Part shown: in pieces, positions 28,438 through 37,597 of the stretch
How the letters are laid out: the number at the start of each line of letters is the position of its first letter
Position numbering within the stretch: the stretch's first letter is position 1
Origin: Oscillospiraceae bacterium
GTDB taxonomy: Bacteria; Bacillota; Clostridia; TANB77; CAG-508
DNA length: 64,000 nt
Direction: 5' to 3'
Assembly (NCBI GenBank): GCA_009778695.1
Contig: WRFS01000003.1
Coordinates: 1 to 64,000 of the forward strand
Notes under the pieces: model-generated
Told to the model about the DNA's origin: nothing
Database searches by the model: none
What the model saw: only the letters and a program-made list of their open reading frames with translations
Made by a program: the position numbers and the translations under genes

Positions 28438-29247
28438 CTATTTAAAAAATTCATTTACTTTAATAGCATAATAATATATGAATTCATTTACCGTAGGAAC
28501 ACCCGTATTGTGATAAACTACTGCTGTATACTGTTCTTCTAATGTTTCTATAGTAGACTTTCTCCAAGCATGATAAATTGCTGTTTGCATTACTTTAATC
28601 ACATTAGCATGCGATTTTTTATACTTACTTTCTAACATTTTTACTGCGGGATATTCAACATTTTGTATTCCATTTTCAATAAGATAATATATTGCATCAA
28701 ATAAATACCTTTTACCTCGTAAGTTGTCCCCAATTCCTATAATATCCAGCTCTTTCGTAATTCTATTTTGAATTCTTTTTCTTTTCACCTCTTCTGTATC
28801 TATATTTTCTATGTAACTTTTTCTCAATTTTCTTTTTGTATTCACTAATTCTATTAATGTATTAACTACAAATTCTGGAGAATAATCTTGCTTGTTTTTA
28901 TAAAATATAGAAGGAACATTGTAGCTATATATAAAATCATATGCTATTTCCGAATCTAATTTTGTTGTTACCACAACTACTGGTTTATCATCTATTTTAA
29001 GCATTTGTAATTCTTTTAAGAATTTATATCCCGAACCAACCCCGTAATGCAATTCCATATCCAAAATTACACCATCTGGAGAATGTGTTTTTACATAATT
29101 TAATGCTTCATCGCTAGAATTAGTCACAGCAATCAACATTGCCTTATCTTTAGTTAAAAAATATTCTTTAAAAATATCACTTTCTATTTTATCATCTTCT
29201 ACCAATAGAACTGAAACATCCTCAAAATTATCTTCATCAATAATCAT
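28438..29247 (-). CDS. Response regulator with Spo0A-like DNA-binding domain
   Basis: 269 residues. N-terminal receiver (about 10-130): VLLVEDDK acidic pocket, VILDMELHY phosphoacceptor Asp, VVTTKLDSE Thr, and YKNKQ in place of the usual Lys loop. C-terminal half is Spo0A_C-like: LDIIGIGDNLRGKRYLFDAI, SKYKKSHANVIKVMQTAIYHAWRKS, NTGVPTVNEFIYYY. It resembles Spo0A in architecture but deviates enough that it may be a paralogue dedicated to the neighbouring AgrC-like kinase. It faces the XRE regulator divergently across a 131-bp AT-rich gap. Confidence 0.88.
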   Translation of the reverse strand: MIIDEDNFEDVSVLLVEDDKIESDIFKEYFLTKDKAMLIAVTNSSDEALNYVKTHSPDGVILDMELHYGVGSGYKFLKELQMLKIDDKPVVVVTTKLDSEIAYDFIYSYNVPSIFYKNKQDYSPEFVVNTLIELVNTKRKLRKSYIENIDTEEVKRKRIQNRITKELDIIGIGDNLRGKRYLFDAIYYLIENGIQNVEYPAVKMLESKYKKSHANVIKVMQTAIYHAWRKSTIETLEEQYTAVVYHNTGVPTVNEFIYYYAIKVNEFFK

Positions 29248-29378
29248 ATTGCCTCCATCAATTTATAATTTTTTTACCTATTATAACATTTTTTTACCAA
29301 AAGTTACAATAAGTGATGAAAATTTGTATCCTTTTATTGTTTTAATTTTTAATATACTTTGATTAATGGTGGTTAAAT

Positions 29379-29705
29379 ATGAGAAAAGATATTAATATAG
29401 AAATAGGTAACAGAATTGTGCAAATAAGAAAAGATATGAATTTGTCACAAACAAACTTTGCAACATTATGTGATATGTCTAAACAATCACTTTGCAATAT
29501 TGAACATGGTAAAAATGGAATAACTATAGATATGTTGGTAAATATTTGCAATGCAACTGGAATAAGTACAGATTACATTATTTTAAATAAAATTGATCAA
29601 AATACACCTCCATATTATAAAAAGATCGAAAATAAACTTTTGAAGTATTCTGAAAAAAAGTTAAAAAACGTATTTAAAATAATAAACGATATTACAATTT
29701 TTTAA
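29379..29705 (+). CDS. XRE-family HTH transcriptional regulator
   Basis: 108 residues. The N-terminal 65 form a Cro/C1-type helix-turn-helix: IVQIRKDMNLSQTNFATLCDMSKQSLCNIEHGKNGITIDMLVNIC. The rest is a short charged helix (KYSEKKLKNVFKIINDI), probably for dimerisation. Divergent from the response regulator, so it may control it or the kinase (inference). Followed directly by hairpin element E, which may also terminate it. Confidence 0.9.
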   Translation: MRKDINIEIGNRIVQIRKDMNLSQTNFATLCDMSKQSLCNIEHGKNGITIDMLVNICNATGISTDYIILNKIDQNTPPYYKKIENKLLKYSEKKLKNVFKIINDITIF

Positions 29706-29721
29706 AAACATATACTAAGTA

Positions 29722-29837
29722 GCCTCCTCAAGTATAGTATAGCTTTTAAAAAGGTGAACGACAGCCCTTTTGAGGCCCATGGAGTCTTCGGAGGCTTGGA
29801 GGAACCTTTTTAAAAGCTATACTATACTTGAGGAGGC
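29722..29837 (+). repeat. Hairpin element E (type 1 core)
   Basis: 34-bp perfect arms (29722-29755 and 29804-29837), GCCTCCTCAAGTATAGTATA at the outer end, unlike any other copy. Type 1 core ends GGCTTGGAGGA. The left flank AAGTA and right flank GGAAGTTTTAGG match the flanks of H and C. It separates the XRE gene from the small gene at 29947. Confidence 0.95.
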
Positions 29838-29946
29838 GGAAGTTTTAGGCTAAACTGTTAACTAGTACATTTTGTTAAATAATATTTGACAAAATATAGC
29901 ATTTTCTGATATTATATGTAAAAATATAGTAATCAGAGGTGTTATA

Positions 29947-30207
29947 ATGTCGAATATTCTTAAATTTCCTATTAAGAATAATGTAAATTTTAATGAAAAA
30001 TTAGAAATGTTACATGTTGAATGTATTGACGATTTACAAAAAACTGATGAATATATCCGTGCAACTGATAAAAAGCTTTTTTTAAGAAACCTACTTATAA
30101 AAGAATATAATGTTGAGGAACATATTATAGATGAGATTATAGAAATATCAGCTGAACTTACTTCTTTAGAATATGACAACTTTATTTCGCATTTAGGTTA
30201 CAACTAA
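29947..30207 (+). CDS. Small hypothetical protein, 86 residues
   Basis: Helical, acidic, no recognised domain. Start MSNILKFPIKNNVNF with an AGAGGTG site 7 bases upstream. The centre (KKLFLRNLLIKEYNVEEHIIDEIIEI) predicts two amphipathic helices. It stands between element E and the convergent whiA gene, and its stop is 1 base from the whiA stop. Function unknown; the ribosome site and good codon pattern support it as real. Confidence 0.6.
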   Translation: MSNILKFPIKNNVNFNEKLEMLHVECIDDLQKTDEYIRATDKKLFLRNLLIKEYNVEEHIIDEIIEISAELTSLEYDNFISHLGYN

Positions 30208-30208
30208 T

Positions 30209-30847
30209 TTACACTCTCGCCTTCTTTGCAAATTCCAATACCTTTTGCAATCTATAATTTACACTGGTTTTACTAATTGGCTTTTCTAACAATTCTCCCA
30301 ATTGGGTCATACTTAGAGATGGATCATTTTTTCTTAATATAGCAACTTCTTTTAGATTATCTGGTAATCCTTCAAATTTGTCATTTTCTATTAAATAATT
30401 TATTGCTTCAATATGTCTAATAGAAGCTCCTATAATCCTATCTGTGTTTGCAGCTTCACAATTTACAATTCTATTTATATTGTTTTTCGCTTCCTTTACC
30501 ACTCGTTCCTCTTCAAAGTTTAATACAGATTTTACAACGCCAATATATGCTAAAAATTTAGAAATTTCTTCCCCATCTTTTATATATACAATATAATTTT
30601 TCAATCTAGGTATACTTTTAGAAACTATGCCTTTTTCAACTAGTAAATTTTGTAATTTAATTGCTTCTTCTTTTGTTTTAAAAGATACCTCTAAATGATA
30701 TTTTTTCCTTGGATCATTAACAAACCCATGTTTAAAAAAAGCATCTCTAACATATGCTTTTTCTGAAAACTCTGGGGTCTTGCGTTTATTTTTATCTAAT
30801 AATTGTGCTTTTTCCAATTCTTCTTTTACTAAATTTGAAAATGACAT
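30209..30847 (-). CDS. whiA: WhiA-like regulator lacking most of the LAGLIDADG N-domain
   Basis: 212 residues from MSFSNLVKEELEKAQ, the canonical WhiA start (the frame extends 13 residues further upstream). After that start, the protein goes directly to AYVRDAFFKHGFVNDPRKKYHLEV, the second half of the LAGLIDADG-like domain, then the C-terminal helix-turn-helix (LSMTQLGELLEKPISKTSVNYRLQKV). Normal WhiA is about 310 residues, so roughly 90 residues of the first half are missing. The HTH part is intact. WhiA acts in cell division and chromosome segregation in Firmicutes. It is usually next to the yvcK and rapZ genes, which are not here. Confidence 0.85.
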   Translation of the reverse strand: MSFSNLVKEELEKAQLLDKNKRKTPEFSEKAYVRDAFFKHGFVNDPRKKYHLEVSFKTKEEAIKLQNLLVEKGIVSKSIPRLKNYIVYIKDGEEISKFLAYIGVVKSVLNFEEERVVKEAKNNINRIVNCEAANTDRIIGASIRHIEAINYLIENDKFEGLPDNLKEVAILRKNDPSLSMTQLGELLEKPISKTSVNYRLQKVLEFAKKARV

Positions 30848-30906
30848 GCTATTCTTTTCTTTCTTTTTAAAATTATTATAACACATTTTTTAAAAATAAT
30901 ATATAT

Positions 30907-31911
30907 CTAATAATGATGTTTTATTCGTAAATATATAGATATAATTATAATAATAATTACACAAATTAGTATAATTATTATCCATTTAAGCGTGCTGCTT
31001 TTTATTTGCTGTGAAGAAGAATGTATTTCATTTGCCGTATTTAATAACTCACCATGTAAATTTCCTTCTGTAACTTGTTCCCCTGTTATAACACTTGAAT
31101 TTGCTGCAGTAGACAGCCTTTGTATATTAGGAATAATTGTATTTGTATCTATCTCTGCTGCTTTTTTTAAAATTATTATTTTATATATTTTTTCATTGCC
31201 ACTTTCAGCCGTAACTACTACTCTAATGACATTGGTTCCTTCTTCAAGATTCATATTTCCCAATATTTTACATGTTGCTTTTGAATTGTTAGAAACTGCA
31301 ACTACATCTACTTTATTTACGCTGGTACCAACTGTAGTATTATAGCTTAATACATTTGATGAAAAGCTTGGAGTTAATATAGCTGGAGTTATGCTTAAAC
31401 TTTTTAAAGTTGCATCTGTTGATTTGCCAGATATTGTAATAGGAACAATTGAGTTTCCACCTTCTATATTAATAATCGCATTAGCTGTTTTTGCATAATC
31501 TTTTGCATCCATATCCATTAATACATCTACGCTTAATGGAACTACAATTTCGCCTTTTGGCATTGAATTTGGAATTTTGAATTCCGCATTTATAACAACA
31601 TCGTCACTTGGTGCTGATTTTTCATCCGTAGCAAAATAAGAAATTACATCTCCACTTACGCCGATATTTGTAGTTAGTGTGCCAATTTGTGTTAGTCTAC
31701 TATCGGTTTGTCCTAATTTTGCTTCGAGTGCACCTAGTTTATTGTTTGAGGTCACTCCCATGGTTATAAATTGTACTTTAACGGTGTCGCCTGGTTTTGC
31801 TGTAACAGTATTACCTACTACGTCTATTTCAGCTGCAAATGATGTGTTTTTGATGAGTATTATGCTAAAAAATATTATTATAAATAATATGCTAATTTTA
31901 AGTTTTTGCAT
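30907..31911 (-). CDS. Membrane-anchored protein with cohesin-like and cadherin-like domains
   Basis: 334 residues. Signal peptide (KISILFIIIFFSIILIKNTSFAA), then a cohesin-like beta domain (about 30-155: KPGDTVKVQFITMGV, GALEAKLGQTD, DVVINAEFKIP). Then a cadherin-like beta-sandwich (170-250: DATLKSLSITPAILTPSFSSN, YNTTVGTSVNKVDVVA) and a C-terminal transmembrane helix (LKWIIIILICVIIIII) with a short basic tail. The topology is a wall-spanning anchor. Three nearby secreted enzymes end in dockerins, the partner module of cohesin, so it probably displays them. The cohesin assignment is by strand pattern and is less certain than the dockerins. Confidence 0.7.
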   Translation of the reverse strand: MQKLKISILFIIIFFSIILIKNTSFAAEIDVVGNTVTAKPGDTVKVQFITMGVTSNNKLGALEAKLGQTDSRLTQIGTLTTNIGVSGDVISYFATDEKSAPSDDVVINAEFKIPNSMPKGEIVVPLSVDVLMDMDAKDYAKTANAIINIEGGNSIVPITISGKSTDATLKSLSITPAILTPSFSSNVLSYNTTVGTSVNKVDVVAVSNNSKATCKILGNMNLEEGTNVIRVVVTAESGNEKIYKIIILKKAAEIDTNTIIPNIQRLSTAANSSVITGEQVTEGNLHGELLNTANEIHSSSQQIKSSTLKWIIIILICVIIIIIISIYLRIKHHY

Positions 31912-31997
31912 GATTTTTTCTCCTCTCTATATTTCCGCCATATAAAAGATGGTGTCCTAGAATATAAAATTTTTGATATAATTAAATACATAGAATA

Positions 31998-32110
31998 GCA
32001 CTTGGGGTTGGTATATATTTTTAAAAAATTGCCCGACAGCCCTTTGAGGCATACGGATTACCCCTTGACCTGGAGGGAGTTTTTTAAAAATATATACCAA
32101 CCCCAAGTGC
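31998..32110 (+). repeat. Hairpin element F (type 2 core), with outer inverted repeats
   Basis: 31-bp perfect arms (31998-32028 and 32080-32110; GCACTTGGGGTTGGTATATA..). Further out, GGTGTCCTAGAATAT at 31951 pairs imperfectly with ACATTCTAGGGCAC ending at about 32157, so a complete element may be about 205 bases. The gap 31912-32162 contains nothing else. The truncated copy G at 38469 has almost the same arm. Confidence 0.95.
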
Positions 32111-32162
32111 GACTATTATAATTGATTTCTATATATAAAAAGGACATTCTAGGGCACAATCC

Positions 32163-34254
32163 TTAAAGACCAATATTCAATAACCCCGTTACATATCGTT
32201 GCACCAACAGTGCATCGCCTGTATTAACCGTTCCATCACCATTTGCATCACCTGCCACTAGAAAATCATTACTAATTTTTCTAGAACCCACAGAATGCAA
32301 TTGAATTAAAAATGCGTCAGCGGTATTAGATTTACCATCTCCATTTACATCACCAAGCTTTACTATTGTATATTCTATTCCATTTAGACTAATTTTATAT
32401 CCTGTAGCTAAGCCATAATCTTGTATTATATTACCATCACTATTTTTAACTTCATAATCATTTAAATTTAAATACCCAGCTAGTACATTAGCTGTAACTT
32501 TTGGAATTATTTTTATTACATTATTATCTTCCATTTTAACAAAATTAATTGTTGAAACGTATTGTTTTGAAACATACCCGGTTACACCTTCATATGTTGT
32601 AATTTTATACCAAGTTCCCAAATCTTCTAAAATTAATAATTCAGCCTTTGCTTTAACTGTTGTAACAATACCATACCCAGTTCCTGCACCACTTCTAATA
32701 TTTAAACTACTTGCTATATTTGCAATTCCATATCCTATGCAACTTATTGGCGTTGCAGAATTTGCACTTACACCCCATGGCCCAATAGACGGATTATTTA
32801 TTGTGCCTCCTCCAGTACCTCCGCCAGAAATTGGTCCTCCACTTGAATTAAATGGCTTCACATAGTCACTTGCAACATAGCCAATTTTCCCATTCCAAAA
32901 CTTGACCTTATCCCAGCTTATTCCATTTGCAATAGCACAATTCCTTTGTAACATTATTACCAAATCATCTTTATATAAAAATAATGTGCCAGAAACAGTT
33001 TGTCCATTTGCTAATTTATATTCAACGGTTACAGGACTTGCTGAACTACTCGGTTGAGTTCTTGTATTTAGTGTTGATGTAATTGTTGTATAATACTTTG
33101 TTTCTGTACTATTTGATAATGTTGATGGCTTATACACTATATCTGGCATATTATTAAATATAGGAATTATAAAACATAACTTTTTACCCAACAATCCATT
33201 ATTAGTATATGTTGTAAAAAGATTTGCTGATTGACCATATGGGTCTTGTACATTAGTCATGTATTGATGATACAAATTCGCCGAAGATATTGTTTGCGTT
33301 TCTCCTGGTTTTAATATTTTTGTACCTACGCAATCAAATTTATAGAAATAAGCAGTGTTTTGCCCTGCCATAATATAGTTTTTTGAGTTAAATATTGCCC
33401 CCTGCACAATCGCATAATATGGGCAGAACCATCCTTGTGCTTTTGCATATTTTAATCCATTAACAATAGCATCTCCCTCATCATATGCCCCAATATTAAA
33501 AAAGTTATAGCAACTCTGATATCCTGGATACGTTCCGCTAACAGAATCACTCCCATTTGGTCCAACTTCTTGAATAATCTTAATTACCATACTAATAGGA
33601 CTCATCTGAGATACTTCAGCAGCTTTCATAATTATATCCGTATACGTCATAGTTACATTTTTATTATAATTTGAATCTTTTGGATCGCTCATTTTAAAGG
33701 TTATAGGATTACCAAAATTAAAAACCTTGTACTTTTTCACCATATCATCTACTATACTTCTGTTATACAATTGCTGATTATATGAAACATCCAAAAATTG
33801 AAATATATTTCTTTCGTTAATGAAATTTCTTGGGTCCATAAAATATGATGTTATGGCTGAATTAGCAGCATAAAACCCACTTTCTAAATTATTAGATGGA
33901 TCTCTATGAGCCACATCCATACTTTGATACACCCTGTTTAATCCTAATACGCTTTGCCCTTTTACAAAATCACTCCAATCAATCCCCGTGTAATATGCTT
34001 GAAATTCCCAATTTGTGTGATCCGTATTTTGAATAAGTTGATCTAATAAGTTTCTATAACTTGTTGGAAAATTCTCAATTCCATTTTTTACAGTTTGTGT
34101 ATAAGTTGCCGCTTGCACCTTTGAAGAAAAGAGCAAAATAAATAATGCACTTATAAATAACATTACAATTTTTTTTAATGTCGGGGCGAACTGCGTTCGC
34201 CCGAGAACATTCACAGGGCGGCTTTGCAATATTATGCACAAAAAAAATAACCAT
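32163..34254 (-). CDS. Secreted glucosaminidase with SH3 and dockerin domains; N-terminus may need a +1 shift at CGG
   Basis: Domains: signal peptide (VMLFISALFILLFSSKVQA), glucosaminidase catalytic region (about 40-330: NFINERNIFQFLDVSY, SQMSPISMVIKIIQEVGPNGS, ATAY-FYKFDCVG), two SH3-like repeats (SSSASPV.., NIRSGAGTGYGIVTTV), then a dockerin (GDVNGDGKSNTADAFLI, GDANGDGTVNTGDALLV). It cleaves N-acetylglucosaminyl bonds of peptidoglycan. Only the ATG at 34254 has a ribosome site (AAGGTGA, 8 bases away); that frame meets CGG at 34201-34203 inside a REP-like repeat and needs a +1 shift to enter the signal peptide. A TTG at 34241 would avoid the shift, so the start is uncertain. Paralogue at 38519-40582. 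Confidence 0.85.
34175..34205. repeat. REP-like palindrome at the 5' end of the glucosaminidase gene
   Basis: GGGGCGAACTGCGTTCGCCC, the same family as 2269-2368, lies between the likely ribosome site and the signal peptide. It seems inserted in the 5' coding region, since the paralogue at 38519-40582 lacks it. Confidence 0.8.
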
Positions 34255-34345
34255 TACCTAAATCACCTTTTTCTAGTCTCTAGTCTCTAGTTTCTAGTCT
34301 CTAGCTATTATATGTATTTAGATAATGATTATACTGTTATTTCAA

Positions 34346-35725
34346 TTATTCTTCGCCTTTTTCTTTATGTCTTTTTCCCTTTTTTGAATTAGTAGAACTT
34401 ACATCTTTTTGTTCTTCTTTATCCAAGTTATCAGATTGACCACCCTGTGCAAGTTTTATAATAATAATTATTATTACTATTATTATTATAAATGCTACTA
34501 TTGCTAATATCATCATACTTATATTATCTTTTAGCATTGAAAAAAAGTTACTCGTATTGCTATTGTCGCTACCAACTATTGTATTGCTACTAGTTGCAAT
34601 AACATTATCATCTGTTTTTATAGGATTATTTAACGTTATGTTGTAACTAGCAGTCTCTTTTCCGTCTTTTGATTTTACCGTTACTACTATTAAATTGTCG
34701 CCTTCTATTAAATTAGTATTTCCCGTTATCTCCACAGTTGCACCATCTTGATTTGCGATTGCTGTTACATCTACACTATCTGCCCAACTTTGTAAATTTC
34801 CAATATAATAATATGTATTTGTTGAAAATGCTGGACTTAGCTCGTCTATTTCAGTTATTGCTAAACTGCTTAATCCTAATTTTGGAGTTGGAATAGCAGT
34901 AATGTTATTATCTACAACATTAATTGGAGGTGTTGTTGATATTATGTTATTTTCTATATCTGAAGGTGCCTTTTTAGTAACTGTTATTTGATATGTTTTT
35001 GTAGTTCCATTTTCAGCCGTAACAACTACTTTTATAATATTAGTCCCTGTTTGCAAGTTTGTATTCCCAGTTGTTTTATAAGTTGCTTTTGAATTATTTA
35101 CAGCTGCAGTCACAGTCACCTTAGTTACAGTTGAATCTACAGTTAATGCATATTTTAAAGTTGAAGCTGAAAATTTTGGTGTAATTCCACTTGGTGATGT
35201 AGTTAAGCTTTTTAATGTTGCATCTGACGACTTAACTGGAGCAACTGGGGTTGTATTTGTAGTTGTATTTGTTTTATTAGTATTAGTGTTTGTATTGGTA
35301 TTGGTATTTGCAGGAGCTGGATCAGTTACAATAATTGAAATTGAAGTATCTATTGGTGTAGATTTAACATCTTGATCAACACATTGTCCCGTTAAACTTA
35401 TACTATATTTTCCAGCTTTTGATGCCTTATATGTAAGCGTATCAAGTGTTTTGCTGGTATTGTTTGTATCTGATGAAGTATCTGCAAGTGATGCAGAACT
35501 AGATTCACTTTGTAATGTTAATCCAGAATCCGCACTAACATGTAATACCCAACTTGCACTGTCTACCACATTTACAGATACTGTAAATGTACTTCCTGTA
35601 GTTACCGTCATTTTAGAAGCTGATAAATTAGCTCCAGTAGCTGCATACACATTTTTTGGGAAAATAAATATTAGTACCCCTAATGTAAAAATTAATAATC
35701 CCACCATAGTTAAAGTTTTTTTCAT
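34346..35725 (-). CDS. Membrane-anchored protein with cohesin/Ig-like and two cadherin-like domains
   Basis: 459 residues. Signal peptide (MKKTLTMVGLLIFTLGVLIF), an N-terminal beta domain (about 30-135: ASKMTVTTGSTFTVSVNVV..) that could be a cohesin or Ig-like fold, a Thr/Asn linker (NTNTNTNTNKTNTTTN). Then two cadherin-like beta-sandwiches (DATLKSLTTSPSGITPKFSA; LGLSSLAITEIDELSPAFST), a transmembrane helix (MMILAIVAFIIIIVIIIII) and a basic cytoplasmic tail (KKGKRHKEKGEE). Same architecture as 30907-31911, so a second anchor of the hydrolase complex. It follows the amidase gene by 41 bases. Confidence 0.75.
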   Translation of the reverse strand: MKKTLTMVGLLIFTLGVLIFIFPKNVYAATGANLSASKMTVTTGSTFTVSVNVVDSASWVLHVSADSGLTLQSESSSASLADTSSDTNNTSKTLDTLTYKASKAGKYSISLTGQCVDQDVKSTPIDTSISIIVTDPAPANTNTNTNTNTNKTNTTTNTTPVAPVKSSDATLKSLTTSPSGITPKFSASTLKYALTVDSTVTKVTVTAAVNNSKATYKTTGNTNLQTGTNIIKVVVTAENGTTKTYQITVTKKAPSDIENNIISTTPPINVVDNNITAIPTPKLGLSSLAITEIDELSPAFSTNTYYYIGNLQSWADSVDVTAIANQDGATVEITGNTNLIEGDNLIVVTVKSKDGKETASYNITLNNPIKTDDNVIATSSNTIVGSDNSNTSNFFSMLKDNISMMILAIVAFIIIIVIIIIIIKLAQGGQSDNLDKEEQKDVSSTNSKKGKRHKEKGEE

Positions 35726-35766
35726 TTTTTTATTCCTTCTTTCTTTATTTATTCAACACTTTTGTG

Positions 35767-37545
35767 TTATGTTATTAATTGTATTCCTAATAAATGACGC
35801 TTTAGAAGTAACAAGTCCACTGCATCAATCACATTGTCCTTATTTATATCTGCTGTTACATTATATGGAAATTGAAGTAAAGCCACCTGCAATAAATGAC
35901 GTTTTAATAACAGCAAATCTACTGCATCTACAACATTACCAGTTGAAGAATCTGTTACCGTTTCACCATTAAGGTCCCCATAAACTAATACCAAATCATC
36001 TTTAATTACTGTATCATTTGAATCCATAATTAATACATGTGACCCTGTTGGAACTGGTTGATTATCATTTAATTCAACGCCATCTTTATCTTTTATAACT
36101 ACCTTCAAATTTTCACTTGTTTGTATATTTGCTTTAACATTTTTTACTAAAGTTTCAGGCGGTATTCCTGTAAGAATAGTATCTTCTTCTACTAATGGCG
36201 AATTCAAGTTGAAACTTTCATCTTCGCCTAATTCTGTGGCTGTAACTGTACACGTAGCAGTATATTCACCTTCTTCAGTTTTTACAGTTATATTTGCTAT
36301 ACCTGCTGAATTTAATGTAACTTTTCCTAATGAATCTACCGTTGCAACATCTTCATTATCACTTGTAAAAGTTACATTCTTATTAACAGCTGTTGTTGGC
36401 AAAATAGAATAGTTTAAATTTATTTTTGAGCCATTTATGTCAGTTATATTAGGTATATTAAATTCTACACCAGAAACATATTTACTATTATCAACAGTTA
36501 TGTATCTGCATAAAGTTTGTTTTTCACCATTCGCTCCTATTAGTTCTGCCTTCAATTTATGTGGTCCATCTGTTAACTTTGTTGTATCTATTGAATAACT
36601 AAACCCTGGATTTGGTGTAGTTGTTTCAAACCCTGGATATTGTGCCTGTATATCTGTCCTTTCAATTCTTTCTACGTTTGATTTTACTAATTTGTCATCT
36701 ATATATATATTTACTTGATTAGTTTGTGGACCAATTGCCCAGCCTGAAAAATCAACCGTTTTACTTACTGTAACATTATTATCTGGACTTTCAACAGCAA
36801 AATTTAAAGTTTTTAGTTGCAAACCATAAAAATCTACTATTGCTTTTGCATCTGCCTGACCTATTTTTTGCAATTTTGCATCTGTATTTATAAATTGCGT
36901 ATCGCTACTATCTATATAACAATGTTCAACTATCATTGCTGGGATTCCATAAAACATTGGATTTCTAATTATTCCATACCAATCTGCTACTTGTCCATCA
37001 GGATATACAGGTGTATCACTTTGAGATGTTACAGGTTTAGTAAATATACCTCTATTTTTTATTCCTAAAGCTGATAAATTATTTAATATAATATTTCCTA
37101 ATTTTGTACAATTTTTATTAAATATATCTTGAGAAGTATCTCGTGTAACGTATACTTCTGCTCCTTGAACTTTAGTAGTGCTATCAATTGCGTTTATGTG
37201 CTGACTTATAAGCAAATCGGCATGAAGTCCATTTGCAATATCTGCTCTTTGTTGTAATGTAGGCGGATCTTGATTTACTGGAACTCCATAATGTGTTTGA
37301 AATGTCCTTATTCCTGCATATTTGTCTAATTCTTGTTTTGTATATTGTGAAATTTTTAAGTTCAAGTCTCTTTCTATTAAATTTAAAGAAGTATTTACTG
37401 CACCTGGGTCGTTTCCCCCATGCCCTGGGTCAAGCACTACCACAATATTGTCGTTTTCATCAGTAGCTTTTGAAGTAGTGTTGATAGAAATTATTATAAT
37501 CATTAATAATAATATTATCATTGGTATTAATATTCTTTTCTTCAT
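35767..37545 (-). CDS. Secreted N-acetylmuramoyl-L-alanine amidase with Big_2 and dockerin
   Basis: 592 residues. Signal peptide (IPMIILLLMIIIISIN), Amidase_3 zinc domain (about 30-245) with LDPGHGGNDPGA, the Glu in NLIERDLN, SQHINA and MIVEHCYID as metal and catalytic positions. Then an Ig-like region (SPDNNVTVSKTVDFSGWAIG), a Big_2 domain (about 385-440: VTFTSDNEDVATVDSLGKVT) and a C-terminal dockerin (GNVVDAVDLLLLKRHLLQ; DNVIDAVDLLLLKRHLLG). It removes stem peptides from glycan strands. The dockerin suggests anchoring by the cohesin-like proteins on both sides. Confidence 0.93.
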   Translation of the reverse strand: MKKRILIPMIILLLMIIIISINTTSKATDENDNIVVVLDPGHGGNDPGAVNTSLNLIERDLNLKISQYTKQELDKYAGIRTFQTHYGVPVNQDPPTLQQRADIANGLHADLLISQHINAIDSTTKVQGAEVYVTRDTSQDIFNKNCTKLGNIILNNLSALGIKNRGIFTKPVTSQSDTPVYPDGQVADWYGIIRNPMFYGIPAMIVEHCYIDSSDTQFINTDAKLQKIGQADAKAIVDFYGLQLKTLNFAVESPDNNVTVSKTVDFSGWAIGPQTNQVNIYIDDKLVKSNVERIERTDIQAQYPGFETTTPNPGFSYSIDTTKLTDGPHKLKAELIGANGEKQTLCRYITVDNSKYVSGVEFNIPNITDINGSKINLNYSILPTTAVNKNVTFTSDNEDVATVDSLGKVTLNSAGIANITVKTEEGEYTATCTVTATELGEDESFNLNSPLVEEDTILTGIPPETLVKNVKANIQTSENLKVVIKDKDGVELNDNQPVPTGSHVLIMDSNDTVIKDDLVLVYGDLNGETVTDSSTGNVVDAVDLLLLKRHLLQVALLQFPYNVTADINKDNVIDAVDLLLLKRHLLGIQLIT

Positions 37546-37597
37546 CTATTTCCCCCCTATAGAAATTGACTGCTCACACAATTACGTATTACTTTCA

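Noticed and set aside
34241-34241. TTG at 34241 as the glucosaminidase start
   Set aside because: It lacks a ribosome site of its own, but it cannot be excluded, so it is kept as an alternative.
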